From: G963677185 sp963677185
GTDB lineage: Bacteria > Bacillota > Syntrophomonadia > Syntrophomonadales > Syntrophomonadaceae
Assembly (NCBI GenBank): GCA_963677185.1
Contig: OY781889.1
Location: 1,178,001 to 1,242,000, forward strand
Direction: 5' to 3'
Length of the DNA: 64,000 nucleotides
Part shown: piece by piece, positions 18,874 to 30,900 of the stretch
Numbering within the stretch: position 1 is the first letter of the stretch
Layout: every line of letters starts with the position of its first letter
Notes under the pieces: generated by a model
Database searches by the model: none
What the model was told of the DNA's origin: nothing
Seen by the model: the letters and a program-made list of their open reading frames with translations, nothing else
Program-made: the position numbers and the translations under genes

Positions 18874-20409
18874 TTGAAGGAGTGGAAAGTGTATCAAGAA
18901 ATACAGCAACTGAAAGAAACGGGGTTGAACAAATCCCAAGTAGCCCGGAAGTTGAATATTAATCGCCGTACCGTGGACAAATATTGGGAGGTGACGCCAG
19001 ACGGGTTTGCAAAACTGAAAGAGAGCAGCCGGGTTCGAACCAAGAAGCCAGAAAAGTATAAGGCACTGATTCTTCAGTGGTTGCAGAAATTTCCTGATGC
19101 TTCTGCTGCTCAAATTGAAGATTGGTTAAGAGAGAAAAACATCGAATATTACGGGAAGGAGAGGACTTTAAGGCGATACGTAGCTCGATTACGCGAGGAA
19201 TACGAAATCAAGAAAAGTACTCAACACAGGCAGTATGAAGCTGTTGATGAGCTTCCTGCCGGTCTTCAAGGCCAAGTCGACTTTGGCCAGATCGTGCTTA
19301 ACAATACCTTTGGTAAGAATATCAGGTTGTGGGGCTTGGCCCTGGTGCTGGCCCATAGTCGTTTCAAATATGTGGAATGGATTGATCACGCGCCGACTGC
19401 TGCTGAATTTGTGCTGATGCTTTTTAACGCATTGCAATTCATTGGAGGGATACCTAAAGAGCTTGTTTTTGACCAGGACCGCTTGTTAGCGGTCAGCGAG
19501 AACTACGGAGATATCATATACACCGAAGAATTCGAACGTTTCCGGCAAAGTATGGGATTCAAGGTGTACTTATGCCGGAAAAATGACCCTCAAAGCAAAG
19601 GAAAGGTTGAAAATGTCGTTAAATATGCCAAGTATAACTATGCCCGGTTTCGGACGTTTGACAGCTTAACGAATTTCAATGAAGGATGTATCGCATGGCT
19701 GAAAAGAACTGGCAATGCCAAGATTCATGGAACAACCAAAAAGGTACCGGCCGAAGTATTCGAAGTCGAACACGCATACTTGCAACCGATACCCATCAGG
19801 ATTAATAAATCTGAAATCAGTTTAACAAGAGATGTCCGCAAGGACAATACCATTTTGTATTTGAGCAATCGTTATTCAGTGCCCATCGGCACCTATCATC
19901 CTGGTCGCCAGGTAGAGATCTTTGAAAAGGAAAAGCGACTTCAGATCGTAGATCCTGAAACCGGTGAAATTCTAGCCGTCCATGAGCTTTCTACTGGCAA
20001 GGGCAAGCTCATTAAGAACAGCAATCATCGCCGGGATCATAGTAAGCGGGTCAATGAACTTCAGGCCCAGGCTTTGAGATTTCTGGGTGAAAGCACGGAT
20101 GCCGAAGATTTCTTAAATGGCATCCGCCGCGAGAAAAACCGCTACGCAAGGGATCAATTCCAATTGGTTCTGGCCACTTGCGTTCGCTATTCGCCGCGAA
20201 TACTGGCGGACGCCCTGGGATACTGCTTGCAGCGGGAATTATTCAGTGCTGTTGAATTCCGGTCGGCTGCGGAATACTATGCGCAGAAGGATGTGCAACC
20301 TGCGCCAATCATACAGAAAACAGCCTCTCTGCCACTGGCTTGCCTGATCAAACCTGAAGTCAGAGACCTGGGCATCTATGCCGCCATATATGAAGGTGGC
20401 AGCCCATGA
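18874..20409 (+). CDS. istA: IS21-family transposase IstA
   Basis: About 511 residues; catalyses strand transfer of the IS21 element. An N-terminal helix-turn-helix (GLNKSQVARKLNINRRTVDKYW) binds the ends. The DDE integrase core is visible as GQVDFGQI (first Asp), LVFDQDRLLA (second Asp) and SKGKVENVVKYAKYNYA (Glu). The C-terminal region with NRYSVPIGTYHPGRQVEIFEKEKR is the usual beta-rich domain. AAGGGG lies eight bases before the TTG at 18874, so I prefer it to the upstream in-frame GTG at 18835. The stop overlaps the istB start by four bases (ATGA), giving coupled translation. The gene looks intact, so the element may still be active. Confidence 0.92.
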   Translation: MKEWKVYQEIQQLKETGLNKSQVARKLNINRRTVDKYWEVTPDGFAKLKESSRVRTKKPEKYKALILQWLQKFPDASAAQIEDWLREKNIEYYGKERTLRRYVARLREEYEIKKSTQHRQYEAVDELPAGLQGQVDFGQIVLNNTFGKNIRLWGLALVLAHSRFKYVEWIDHAPTAAEFVLMLFNALQFIGGIPKELVFDQDRLLAVSENYGDIIYTEEFERFRQSMGFKVYLCRKNDPQSKGKVENVVKYAKYNYARFRTFDSLTNFNEGCIAWLKRTGNAKIHGTTKKVPAEVFEVEHAYLQPIPIRINKSEISLTRDVRKDNTILYLSNRYSVPIGTYHPGRQVEIFEKEKRLQIVDPETGEILAVHELSTGKGKLIKNSNHRRDHSKRVNELQAQALRFLGESTDAEDFLNGIRREKNRYARDQFQLVLATCVRYSPRILADALGYCLQRELFSAVEFRSAAEYYAQKDVQPAPIIQKTASLPLACLIKPEVRDLGIYAAIYEGGSP

Positions 20410-21152
20410 GCCAGCTTGCCGAAACGAAACGTCTGCTGAAAAGCCTTAACCTGGCTTGGTCCAATAATAACCTGGACAATTTGCTCCAGCAGGCCAATGG
20501 TAGCGATTTATCGTATTTGGATTTCTTATCCGAGATCTTGAAAGGAGAACATAACTACCGCGATCAGCGGTCTGAAGAACGACGCATGAAATTGGCTGGA
20601 TTCAAATCAATGCATACGATTGAGGACTTCGATTTCAATTTTCAGCGTTCCATAACTCGCAAACAGGTCAATCAGATTCTTGATCTGCACTGGATTGACA
20701 AAGCTTACAACCTGGTTTTTCTCGGACCTCCCGGAGTTGGCAAGTCTCATCTGGCTACAGCCATCAGTCTGGAGGCTGTTAAAAAAGGCTACAAGGTTTG
20801 TTTTGTGAGTATGGAAAACCTCGTGCGCTATTTGAAAACACAGGAGACATCTCCGCGTAGCCGACAGATGCTAAAGCGGATGATGTCGGCGGCTCTGGTG
20901 GTCGTTGATGAGATTGGCTTTTTGCCCATCACTCGCCAGGAAGCCAATATGTTCTTCCAACTCGTTTCAGCATTATACGAGCAGACCGCAATGATCATAA
21001 CTTCAAACAAGGGCTTTGAAGACTGGGCAGAACTCATGGGAGATCCAGTAATCACCACCGCAATACTTGACCGTATTGCCCATCACAGCGAGGTTTTTAA
21101 CCTTAAAGGCGAAAGCTATCGCCTAAAGAACCGGGATACGATTCTCAAATAG
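20406..21152 (+). CDS. istB: IS21-family helper ATPase IstB
   Basis: A 248-residue AAA+ ATPase of the DnaC/IstB group that selects target DNA and activates IstA. Walker A is LGPPGVGKSH near residue 105, Walker B is LVVVDEIGFLP near 168, and a sensor-type ITSNKGFEDWAE follows; the C-terminus contains the conserved ILDRIAHHSEVFNLKGESYR. Length is typical. It overlaps istA by the ATGA tetranucleotide. No damage is visible. Confidence 0.93.
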   Translation: MSQLAETKRLLKSLNLAWSNNNLDNLLQQANGSDLSYLDFLSEILKGEHNYRDQRSEERRMKLAGFKSMHTIEDFDFNFQRSITRKQVNQILDLHWIDKAYNLVFLGPPGVGKSHLATAISLEAVKKGYKVCFVSMENLVRYLKTQETSPRSRQMLKRMMSAALVVVDEIGFLPITRQEANMFFQLVSALYEQTAMIITSNKGFEDWAELMGDPVITTAILDRIAHHSEVFNLKGESYRLKNRDTILK

Positions 21153-21247
21153 AGGAGCACCGTATCTCAAGCAAGTGAAGACTGTTTTGTCATTATGTTG
21201 TGTATAATTGTTGGCCGAAATTTGTGCAAAACACTTGACCGCTTACA

Positions 21248-24200
21248 CTTGCTAAACTATCAGCTACACAAGATATTATTTTTGAAATAAACAACGTAGA
21301 AAATACTGATTTTGAATTACTTAATAAATATCGGTATTTGCTGAGTGAGTTTTCTAAAACAATCGGAAAGTTAACTGAAGATTATTTTGAGAACCCTTGG
21401 TATGGCTGCAATGTTCCCGTTGTTACACATGAACTCAGACATGATTTGGGAGTTAACATATCTAGATTATTGGCAAAATTACAACGTTTGATCCTTACTT
21501 ATGAGCACGTGTTAGATAAAACTGGGGCCAGCCTACATCCCACTCTTAAAAATGTATCCTCATTAACTGAATTGCTAAATTTTTCATCCACAACACCGAT
21601 ATTCCCTGAAAAATGGCTTTCTGAAGACTTATCCGTTCCAGTATCCTATGCACAAGAATATTTAAAATTAGGTAATGAATATACGAAAAATAAAACTAAT
21701 TTACTTGATCGATACGAAGATGACATTTTAAATCAAAATGCCAATGATATTATTCTGACAATTGAGTCCAATGTCACTGATGTAAAAGCATATTTAAATA
21801 CAACATGTTTTCCGAGCAATAAAGATATAGTTTTAAGGGCTAACTTTATTTTACATGAATGTCAGGAAATAAGAGATTTTATAAATAGGCTTATGATTCA
21901 GAGCGAAGTAATATCTTCAACGTTGGGCTTAAAACGGCATAATTCTATTAGTTCGCTGTTTGAGGTTAAAGGACTAATAGATCTTATTATTAAAAATCCC
22001 CAACCAATAGAAACATGGTTTGATGAAGGGAAAATAAAAAGCATTACTGAATTGTTGCAAATCGCTAAAAATGAACAACAGATTTTAAATGATAATCTTA
22101 AAAACGTTAGAGAAAAGTATAATGTTAATATTTTACATATAGATTTTAATGAAATACTAACTAGATTTAACCGCGATTATGTTTATGTATTCAATTTAAT
22201 TAGTGATTTCAACAAATCAACTAGTAACGGGGAGCTTAATATAGCCACAATAAATTGCTTTGTGGATGAGCAGGTTGAAAAAATCAAAGTGTTTCATTTA
22301 TTTATTACAAATGCATTAGAAGTCTCAAAGCAATTGAACGATAATGTTGGGATTAAATCGGCTCTTACACTCAATGAGTTAATTTCGCTAGGTGAACTTC
22401 TAACAGCAGTTATTCAAAACCCGAAACCCACATTAGCATGGTTTGATGAAAATAGGACATTCATTATAGACAAAATAATTTCTGATGCGAAAAATATGCA
22501 AAAGGCAATTGAACACGAAACCGCTGAATTATTGGTTAAATACAATAAAGATATTTTGCGTATTGACAGTAAAAATATGCTTATTAGATTTAATACTGAT
22601 TACAGTAATTTCTTGAAATATTTCAAGGCCAATTATAGTGCTGACAAAAAATTATTAAGAGGATTTAGTAAAGAGCCTAAAAATAAATTGGCGGATAGTC
22701 AGCTTATAGATTTACTCGAACAAACAACGTCAATTAAAGAAAAGGAACAATGGTTGCTTGATAATAGCTTTCTAATAACAGAAATGATTGGCGACTCATA
22801 TATGGGCCAATATACCGATTGGGAAATGCTATATCATAATAGAACTAATTTCAAGATTATTAAAGACTATTTTGGCCTATATAAAATACCAGAGCAGTTA
22901 AAGAAACTACTGCTGGAAGGTGATGCCGGTAATCTAATTGCGCAACATTCAATAGTTTGTAAATTAACTGGAAACAATGTTCTGGATTTTCTTGAAAGTG
23001 TCTTTGGCATTGATGTTGGCAAGCAACCGATTTCAGAAATGCTTGAGGAAATGCAAAATATCATTAATAATTCTATTGGAATCAAAAATGATTGTGAGTA
23101 TATATCGGGTTATTCGCTGAATAGTGGTGAAACAGGTATAGTTACCGTTAATGATATTATTTACATCCTTAAGTCAATTAAAGATATCAACCAAACAAGA
23201 AAGTGGTTTAGCGACAACGAAATAAGCTTGTCAGAAAATATCGGAAAACACTACAAGAATACTGATACTGACTGGGATAATGTTAATAAGGGCATTGGTG
23301 TTGTAGAACAAATTATAGAGTATTTTGATAATCAACCATTACCTAATAAACTCGTAAAATATTTGCTATCGTACGAAACCTTACCCGATAGTTTTAACGT
23401 ATTCAAAAATGACGTTGATGACATTAATAACAAAAATATTGTTGTACGATTGAATGAGCTTATAAATATCGAGGATAATACGGTTGTTGACTTGAATCAG
23501 GTGATTTGTACTATTGGTGTAGTGGAAAATGGGATCAACATTCTTTACGGTAAGTATTCAACTTTTTCAAGCTGTTCCAAAGATATCATTCAATTTGAAA
23601 ATGTTATGGCTGACATTACTTTACTTAAAAGAATTCAAGAAATCGAGGCAATGGTAGAAAACCATTTTGCCGAATTTCAATCTATATTTGAATTTACGTT
23701 TAAGGGAATGAACACAAGTTGGGATAAAGTCCTTTCGTCATTGGACTATGCTAATAAATTTAAGAGCATATGTAAGGAGTTGTCTTTGTCAAAGGCGTAT
23801 ATAAATAAGGTTAGCTGTGACAATAATATATCAAATTGGGCTATTGAATATTGCGAAAAATTAAGGGAACAAGACGCTGATATTAAAATGGATTTTAGTT
23901 GGTTTGCGGATCTATTTGATGATGGCGAGAAATTATATGATACGAGCGTTTATTCTGTATTAGACAGACTCGAAAAAAGTATAAGTACTTTGTCTTTATT
24001 GGAAGAATGGATTGATTTTAGAAGTATTAGACAACAATGCAGAGAAATTGGGTTATCTGAATTTGTTGAAAAAGTTGAGCAGATAGGTATGCAAGCTCAC
24101 GTAATTGTTGATACATTTTTTAAGCGTTTTTATAGATTATGGCTTGATGAAATGACACTTCGCTATCCTGCGGTATATTCGTTTAGAAGTCGCGCTCATA

Positions 24201-26386
24201 AAGCTGTTATTGATGAGTTCAATGAACTTGATAAATCTCAACTTGATATAGCACGTTTGAGGATTTTAGAAAAAGTGATTTCACGCCTGCCAAATACAAA
24301 TATAGCAACCTCATCAGTCGACGAAGTCGGAATACTTAAACGCGAACTTTCAAAGCAAAGAAAAATTATGCCGATTAGAAGATTGTTTAAAGAAATCCCC
24401 AACTTAGTAACAGCCTTAAAACCGTGTCTTATGATGTCGCCACTTTCTGTGAGCTTATTTTTACAAGCAGATGGATATAGATTTGATACAGTTATTTTTG
24501 ACGAAGCTTCACAAGTTTGCACAGAAGATGCAATTGGAGCGATAATGAGAGGTAAGCAAGTAATTATTGCTGGCGATACAAAGCAATTACCACCTACGAA
24601 TTTTTTCGCAACGACACTAAATGATGGTGACTTTGATATTGATGACGAAGGTTGGGATGATACAGGTGCGTATGATTCAATACTTGAAGAAGCTGTTAAT
24701 GCAATATCAGAACGAACTCTGAAATGGCATTACAGAAGTCGTCATGAGCATTTAATCGCTTTTTCAAATGCCAAGATCTATAATCACCAACTGATAACAT
24801 TCCCATCAAATATGGATAGAATTCCTGACAATGGAGTCGAATATATTTACGTTCAAGATGGTGTTTATGATCGTGGTGGTAAAAAACATAACCTGAAAGA
24901 AGCTAAACGTGTCGCTGAAATTGTATTTGAACACATAATACAACATCCAAATCGTTCACTGGGCGTAGTAACATTTAGTGAAGCACAACAACAAGCCATT
25001 GACTCAGCTATAAGACAGTTAAGACTTGAAAATAGTCAATATGAAAAATTCTTTTCTGAAGATACCGAGCATGCATTTTTTATTAAAAACCTTGAAAATG
25101 TTCAAGGTGATGAAAGAGATACTATAATCTTTAGCATAGGTTATGGTAAAGACCAAAATGGTATTATATATATGAATTTTGGCCCACTTAATCGGAATGG
25201 TGGACACAGAAGATTAAATGTCGCGATTACTCGCGCTAAATACAATGTCAAATTAGTTGGCTCTATTCACCCGACTGATATTAAAATAGAAAACACAAAT
25301 TCTGAGGGCGTTAAAATGCTACGTCAGTATATTGAGTTTGCGATTAACGGTGTTTCGGTGTTGCAAAATGAATTAAATTTTTCAAACATAGTTAACGTAG
25401 ATTCTCCTTTTGAGGAAGCTGTCTATGATTTTCTGATTAATAATGGATATTGTATAACAACTCAAGTGGGATGCTCTGGGTACCGTATTGATATGGCAGT
25501 GAAACACCCCACTATTAGCGGTATATTTGTTCTAGGTATCGAGTGTGATGGAGCTACATACCATAGTGCAAGAACCGCCAGGGAGCGCGATAGAATTCGT
25601 CAAACAGTGCTTGAGGATATTGGGTGGACTATTTATAGAATATGGTCAACTGATTGGATTAAAGACACTCAAAATGAGGGTCGCAAATTGCTTGAGGCTG
25701 TTAAACTAGCGATTTCCAATTATAAAGTTGGTAGTTTGGAAGACGGCAGTATATGCCGTTATGAAAGTGCTAAAAAAGAGACTGAATCAACAATACAATC
25801 TTTCGTAATAGTTGAACCCGCCGATGCAGAAGATGGAGTCTTGAATCACAACCCTTATGATTTCGCATATTACAAGGAAACCGATGTAAATGATATCACG
25901 AGAACAGCTAATGATACACAATATCATATCGCCAATGTAATTAATTGCATTATAGAGGAGGAGCATCCAATACATTATGATTTGTTGTGCAAGAGGGTTG
26001 CAACTCTATTTGGAAATCAAAAAGCGACTGTTAAAGTGCGAAATTCGGTTGAAAATATTTTAAATCAAAATCTTAAAGAATTGGTAATTAAAAAAGGGGA
26101 TTTTTGCTGGCATAAAAACGCTAAAGAAATAAAAGTTAAGATACCATTACCTTATGGCGACAGTAGAGCTATTAATTATATTAGTATGGAAGAATTAGCT
26201 GAAGCCATGTTTGTTATTGTAGGAAAAAGCTTTGGGATAACAAAAAGCGATTTATATGTTGTTACGGCTCGGGTTTTTGGTTTTAATCGCACAGGCGGGA
26301 ATATCACTCAATCAATGGAAAAAGCCTGTTTACACTTGCTCGAAAGCGATAGGGTCAAGGAAATCGGCGGGAAAATAGTATTGTGA
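21248..26386 (+). pseudogene. 5'-truncated SF1 helicase with Vsr-like nuclease and DUF3320-like tail (defence gene remnant)
   Basis: The reading frame is open from the IS21 right end to 26386 (about 1712 codons); TTG at 21338 is only a nominal start. A long alpha-helical region comes first. Superfamily 1 helicase motifs follow: DEASQV (II, near residue 1053 from 21338), GDTKQLPPTNFF (III), WHYRSRHEHL (IV), VQGDERDTIIFS (V) and NVAITRAK (VI, near 1296). A short Vsr/DUF559-type nuclease segment follows (RIDMAVKHP...GIECDGATYHSA...RDRIRQTVLEDIGW), then a DUF3320-like C-terminus. No Walker A motif is present, so the N-terminal DUF4011/ATPase lobe usual in this architecture is lost. The domain order resembles the Hhe-type anti-phage proteins, from memory. 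It is strongly AT-rich relative to the flanks. Activity is unlikely without motif I. Confidence 0.8.
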
Positions 26387-26638
26387 AAATGCTCAACAGG
26401 ATATTCTTGATCTATTGGTGAAAATAGGACTGTATGACTTTTGGTTGGCTGTTATATAATCCATGCCAATACCGCCGAAAGGAATCGAATTAAGGCCTAC
26501 AGGATTGTTTATATAGCAATCTCATAGGACTTAAGGAGCAATCCATTTAGGCTCAAGAGGCGCAGTAAATCCAACCATATCATACGCTGCGGTACATTAA
26601 GTGATGATAATATGCTGATATCAACGTTAGAGTGCCTA

Positions 26639-27541
26639 TTACATCATTTCTAGAGCAATTAATCTTTCTTCTCTTCCATTCTCAACGTATATTAATGTAG
26701 TCTGAATGCTCTCATGCCGCGCTAAATCGCGGATAGTTTGAATATTTACTCCTGCGTTAGCCAAATTTTTACAAAAGCTATGTCGGAAGCTGTGACAGCT
26801 TATATTGTCCATTTGAGCAAGATTTCCATAGTATTCGATCATAAATTGAATACCTCTAGCAGTGAACTGACCATTTCGCTCTGAAACAAAGATATATTCA
26901 GAATCAACATAGATTTGCTTTTCTAAAGTCCCTCTTAACTTAAGCCATTTACGAAGATTCTTTGAATGCCTTTCGATTAACGTAACAGTGGCATATTTGC
27001 CTTGCTTGCCTTCTCTTATCGTGATTTCGATATTTCCGTTAATCTTAACGTCAGACAACTTGAGATCAGATACTTCAGAAACCCGAAAGCCAGCATATAA
27101 CATCAAATCGATGATTGCCAAATTCCTTATTCGCTTAAGCACGTTACGTTCCAAATCCACATAACCAATGAATTTATCTTGCTCCGCTTTATTTAACCAT
27201 TTAACACTGCCATCTGTCTTAACATCATGCCTGATCTTCTGGAGCTTAATTCGTGTCATTGGGTTGTCTGATATATAGCCCTGGTCAGCTAGGAAAGCAA
27301 AGAAGCTTTTCAATGCAGCTATATGCCTATTTATCGATGCTTGCGATTTCTTCTGCTGATGCTTTTCAAATGAAATGAAGTCCTTTATGGTTAGGGGCTT
27401 AATGGCTGTAATGTAGGTTTCACCGATGCTGTCATTAAGCCACATGAAAAATTGATTGGTTGAAGATTTGTATGCATTTATTGTTTTGGGGTTTTTGCCT
27501 TCTTCGGTTAGGAAGGCTATATACTCGCTGATGTATTGCAT
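26639..27541 (-). CDS. Tyrosine recombinase, XerC/XerD-like (likely island integrase)
   Basis: A 300-residue site-specific recombinase. The N-terminal SAM-like core-binding domain covers residues 1-100 (NPKTINAYKSSTNQFFMWL, INRHIAALKSFFAFLADQGYI). The catalytic domain shows all active residues: Arg in YAGFRVSEVSDL, Lys in EGKQGKYATV, HSFRHSF (HxxR), ARHESIQTT (His) and the Tyr nucleophile in LIYVENG. The ATG at 27541 is chosen because AAAGGAG lies eight bases upstream; the frame stays open for eight more codons. It is the only intact integrase in the island and may serve the several att sites in trans. It has a low-GC codon bias. A 19-bp perfect hairpin lies about 90 bases upstream of its start. 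Confidence 0.9.
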   Translation of the reverse strand: MQYISEYIAFLTEEGKNPKTINAYKSSTNQFFMWLNDSIGETYITAIKPLTIKDFISFEKHQQKKSQASINRHIAALKSFFAFLADQGYISDNPMTRIKLQKIRHDVKTDGSVKWLNKAEQDKFIGYVDLERNVLKRIRNLAIIDLMLYAGFRVSEVSDLKLSDVKINGNIEITIREGKQGKYATVTLIERHSKNLRKWLKLRGTLEKQIYVDSEYIFVSERNGQFTARGIQFMIEYYGNLAQMDNISCHSFRHSFCKNLANAGVNIQTIRDLARHESIQTTLIYVENGREERLIALEMM

Positions 27542-27981
27542 AGAAAGCACTCCTTTTGATTTCAAAATAATTATGTGATGAATAATGGCCGGGGATACAA
27601 AGAATTATATGATGAATATAGCATGTTATTTGGTATAATACAACATATAATATTAGTTATATGTTGTATTATACCGCCATTAGTTTGCCTTGCTTTCATC
27701 CAGTAAGACTCTTGGAATGACGATAACAATCTTTGGCTTCTGAAATATACGTGGAATCTCACTAATAGTCCTAATAAAATAAACTTGAAACCAAATATAG
27801 GAAGAAATATAATCAAACAGGTATGTACATATCACAGTCTCTACGAATATTCTTTCCAGCAGTACTATAACTAATATCAATGACATACCAGTTAACCACA
27901 TATCTGGGCTTTGAGCAGGATAACCTGCAGTCTTTTTATATTCATAATCATAGATGAAAGAAGTTATGAGGGGGATGTTTG
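27542..27981. other. Divergent intergenic region, AT-rich, with a strong palindrome
   Basis: About 440 bases between the recombinase and the BspA-like gene, which are divergent. Besides the palindrome at 27632-27677 it holds a minus-strand frame of 73 codons at 27680-27901 with two hydrophobic stretches, but no ribosome binding site; I do not call it a gene. GAGGGGG at 27969-27975 is the ribosome binding site of the next gene. Confidence 0.6.
27633..27676. repeat. Perfect inverted repeat (18-19 bp arms, 6-8 base loop)
   Basis: Arm GGTATAATACAACATATA at 27633-27650 is exactly complementary to 27659-27676; one more A-T pair closes the loop to six bases (TATTAG). No run of T follows on either strand, so it does not look like an intrinsic terminator. 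Each arm contains TATAAT-like sequence. It sits upstream of the tyrosine recombinase and could be an operator, a single-strand hairpin site or a recombination site. Confidence 0.85.
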
Positions 27982-30900
27982 ATGGAACGACTTAAGATTA
28001 GTAAGGTATGTGCGTTAGGGATCGCTATTATGCTGATGGTAAATTTGTTTTATGGAATTAATCCTGCACAGGCGGAAGAAGAAAATGGTTTTGTTTACAC
28101 TGTATCTGAAACAGAGGGGACAGCAACAATTATTGGCTATAACGGGCCTGGGGGAGAAATCACGATCCCTAGCGAGGTGGGTTTAGACAGAATACCCGTT
28201 ACTAGTGTCAGTGACTATGCAATGGAAGGTTGTCTACAAGTGACAACTATTGACATTCGGCAAGGAATAGAAAGTATCGGCGATGGAGCATTTAATCAGA
28301 ATCCTAATTTAACCAACGTACACTTACCGGAAGGCCTTAAGAGTATCGGTAGTGGCACTTTTTCTGAATGTACTGCGTTAGTTTCTATTAGTATTCCGAA
28401 GTCCGTCACTAACATAGGTTGGCAGCCCTTTCAACGTTGTTCAAGCATGAAGAGCATTATTGTTTCTCCTGATAATCTATTCTATTCGAGTATTGACGGT
28501 ATACTTTTTAACAAGGCTGGAAATGAGTTAATAGAATGTCCTGGAGGATTAGCCTTATCAGAAATACCTCAAGGAACAACGTCTATTGCACAGTGGGCTT
28601 TTTGCTCATGTGACAACATTGCGACCATGGATATTCCGGAAGAAGTCAACATTATGGGTGATGGTGCCTTTTATGGATGTAAGGGATTAACCTCAATTAA
28701 GATTCCTGAAGGAATATCCGTAATAGGAGACAGTACATTTACAGGTTGCACCGCTTTAGAGGACGTAACGATACCAGAAGGAGTCACCTGTATCGCAAAA
28801 AACGCTTTTGTAGGTTGTTCCCGGTTAAAACATATTACGCTTCCCAATAGCTTGACAACCATTGAGTCTGATGCCTTTTTGACGTCTGGATTAGAGACGA
28901 TTATCATTCCTCACAATGTCCAGTATATTGGCAATTCCGCTTTTAGTGCCTGCAATAGCCTAATATCCGCAAACTTTTCTGGGAGTGCACCAACTTTAGG
29001 CACCAACCTTTTAGGCAGCCAATATGTATTTAATAATTGTTCATCACAATTCGCCATTCATTACTTTAAAGGCGCAACTGGATTCACAACACCGACATGG
29101 AATGGATATCCTGCATATGATGATTACACTACCAGCACTCCAATATCCGTCGAACAAAGAAGATTAAATGTGATCAATAATGCTCAGGATATATACCAAG
29201 ACATTGTTGACAATTATGGAAGTGTAGAGAATTACTGTGTAGTAGTGAGTAACAATAAATACTATTCTATGAAAACGCTGAATGAAGCAACCACATATGA
29301 ATTACTTCGTAATTATGTAATTGATTATAGTTCAATTGGACTAGAGCTTGCGGTAGCATTTGCCACATCATCATCATACCTAGATATTACGCAAAGTGCT
29401 ATGGAGGCCAATTTAGGAATTGTCATGGATGAAATGACGCAAGAATTTTCGAGTATGACATTATCTGATTTTGTATATTCACAGGCAATTGCCGGTGGTA
29501 ATCAACAGGATATAAACGGACTGATGCAGCTTGGGTTTGAAATCCATGATGATTATAATGGGAAAATACCAAATGTGGAAACGGCTGTAGAGTTTATTAT
29601 GGCTTATAAGAGCATAGAAATGGGAAATGCATCTTTAAATATGGGCAAGAATTTTTATTACGATAGATTAAATGCATCACCATGGGATACATCGTTTGAT
29701 ATCGTAATGACAACACTCAAGTCTAAATTAATAAGTGTTGGAATAGAGATAACTGGATCAACAATTGCTGACCCATATTTAGGCAAAAAAATAATATCCG
29801 ATTATTTGGATGGATTGGTATCTAGTTACCAGGAGATGGATAACAAATACGTAACAACTTGGATGCAAAATGTTTCCAGAATAACAAGTGAAACGACAAG
29901 TTTAATTAAAGGTGATCCTCAAGGAGGAGTTATGTGGGATGTTCCAAACATTGATGGAACGGTTCGGTATCATGAAATTGCATGCCCGGTTTCTGTTGAT
30001 ATAATCGATCAAGATAACAATGTAGTTGCAACTATTTCTGATAGTGAAACTGACAGGCAATACTATGACTTCGCCTATATGTATTGCAAGGAAAGAGAGG
30101 GTGAAATAGTCAAAGTAATATATCTGTTTGATGAGTCGTATTCGTTGAGAATTAATGGAACCGGTAATGGTACTATGAATTATACGATTTCCGAAATAGG
30201 TCAAGGTGGTAGAATTTATGCAAGCCGAAAATTTATTGATGTTCAGATTACACCCTTGACAGTTATAAAAGTATTGGAAGATGACAATAATGAAATGACT
30301 CTTTCGATTGACAACAATGGTGACGGTCATGAAGACACAACATGGGTTTCAGAAGGCCCTAATGTAGACGGTCACGAGGCTGAAACCACGGCATATAACA
30401 TCGAAATAGGTGCCTTGAATGGCGGAATAATCACCACCGATCCGGCATCTGCCGTATCCGGTGCTACTATAAGTCTTACCGTTACTCCAGACCCAGACAT
30501 GCAGATGAAGCCAGGAAGCCTGAAGTACAATGATGGCACAAACGATGTTCAGATCGATGAATCAACGAAGACTTTCATAATGCCGGCTACTGATGTCACT
30601 GTGACAGCAGAATTTGAACCGATTATTCATTCAATAAGTGTCGTCACCACAACCGACGGCATTATTACGGCCGATCCAATAGAAGCCATGGCGGGTGCAA
30701 ATATTAAACTGACCATTGCGCCGGAGTCAGGAATGCAGTTGAAGTCGGGTAGTCTGAAATACAGCGATGGAACCAATGATGTTCCAATAGATGAAACAAC
30801 CTGTGAATTCTCCATGCCAGCGGCAAATGTAACCATTACAGGGGAGTTTGAGCCCATACTCTATGCAGTATCCATAGCTAATCTGTCAGGGGGCTCTATC

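Larger units (their letters stand above)
18750..21247 (+). mobile_element. IS21-family insertion sequence
   Basis: A 2498-bp element with istA and istB. The ends begin TGT and finish ACA: left TGTCAGCGGT at 18750, right (read inward) TGTAAGCGGT at 21247. Imperfect inverted identity continues for about 50 bases, including GGCCAAC and CACAACA blocks. There is no matching target duplication: the left flank is integrase coding sequence and the right flank is the interior of a helicase gene. The simplest reading is an adjacent deletion after insertion that removed the end of the integrase and the start of the helicase. Confidence 0.9.

Noticed and set aside
27680..27901. Minus-strand frame of 73 codons with hydrophobic stretches
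   Set aside because: AT-rich sequence easily gives hydrophobic frames; no ribosome binding site was found.
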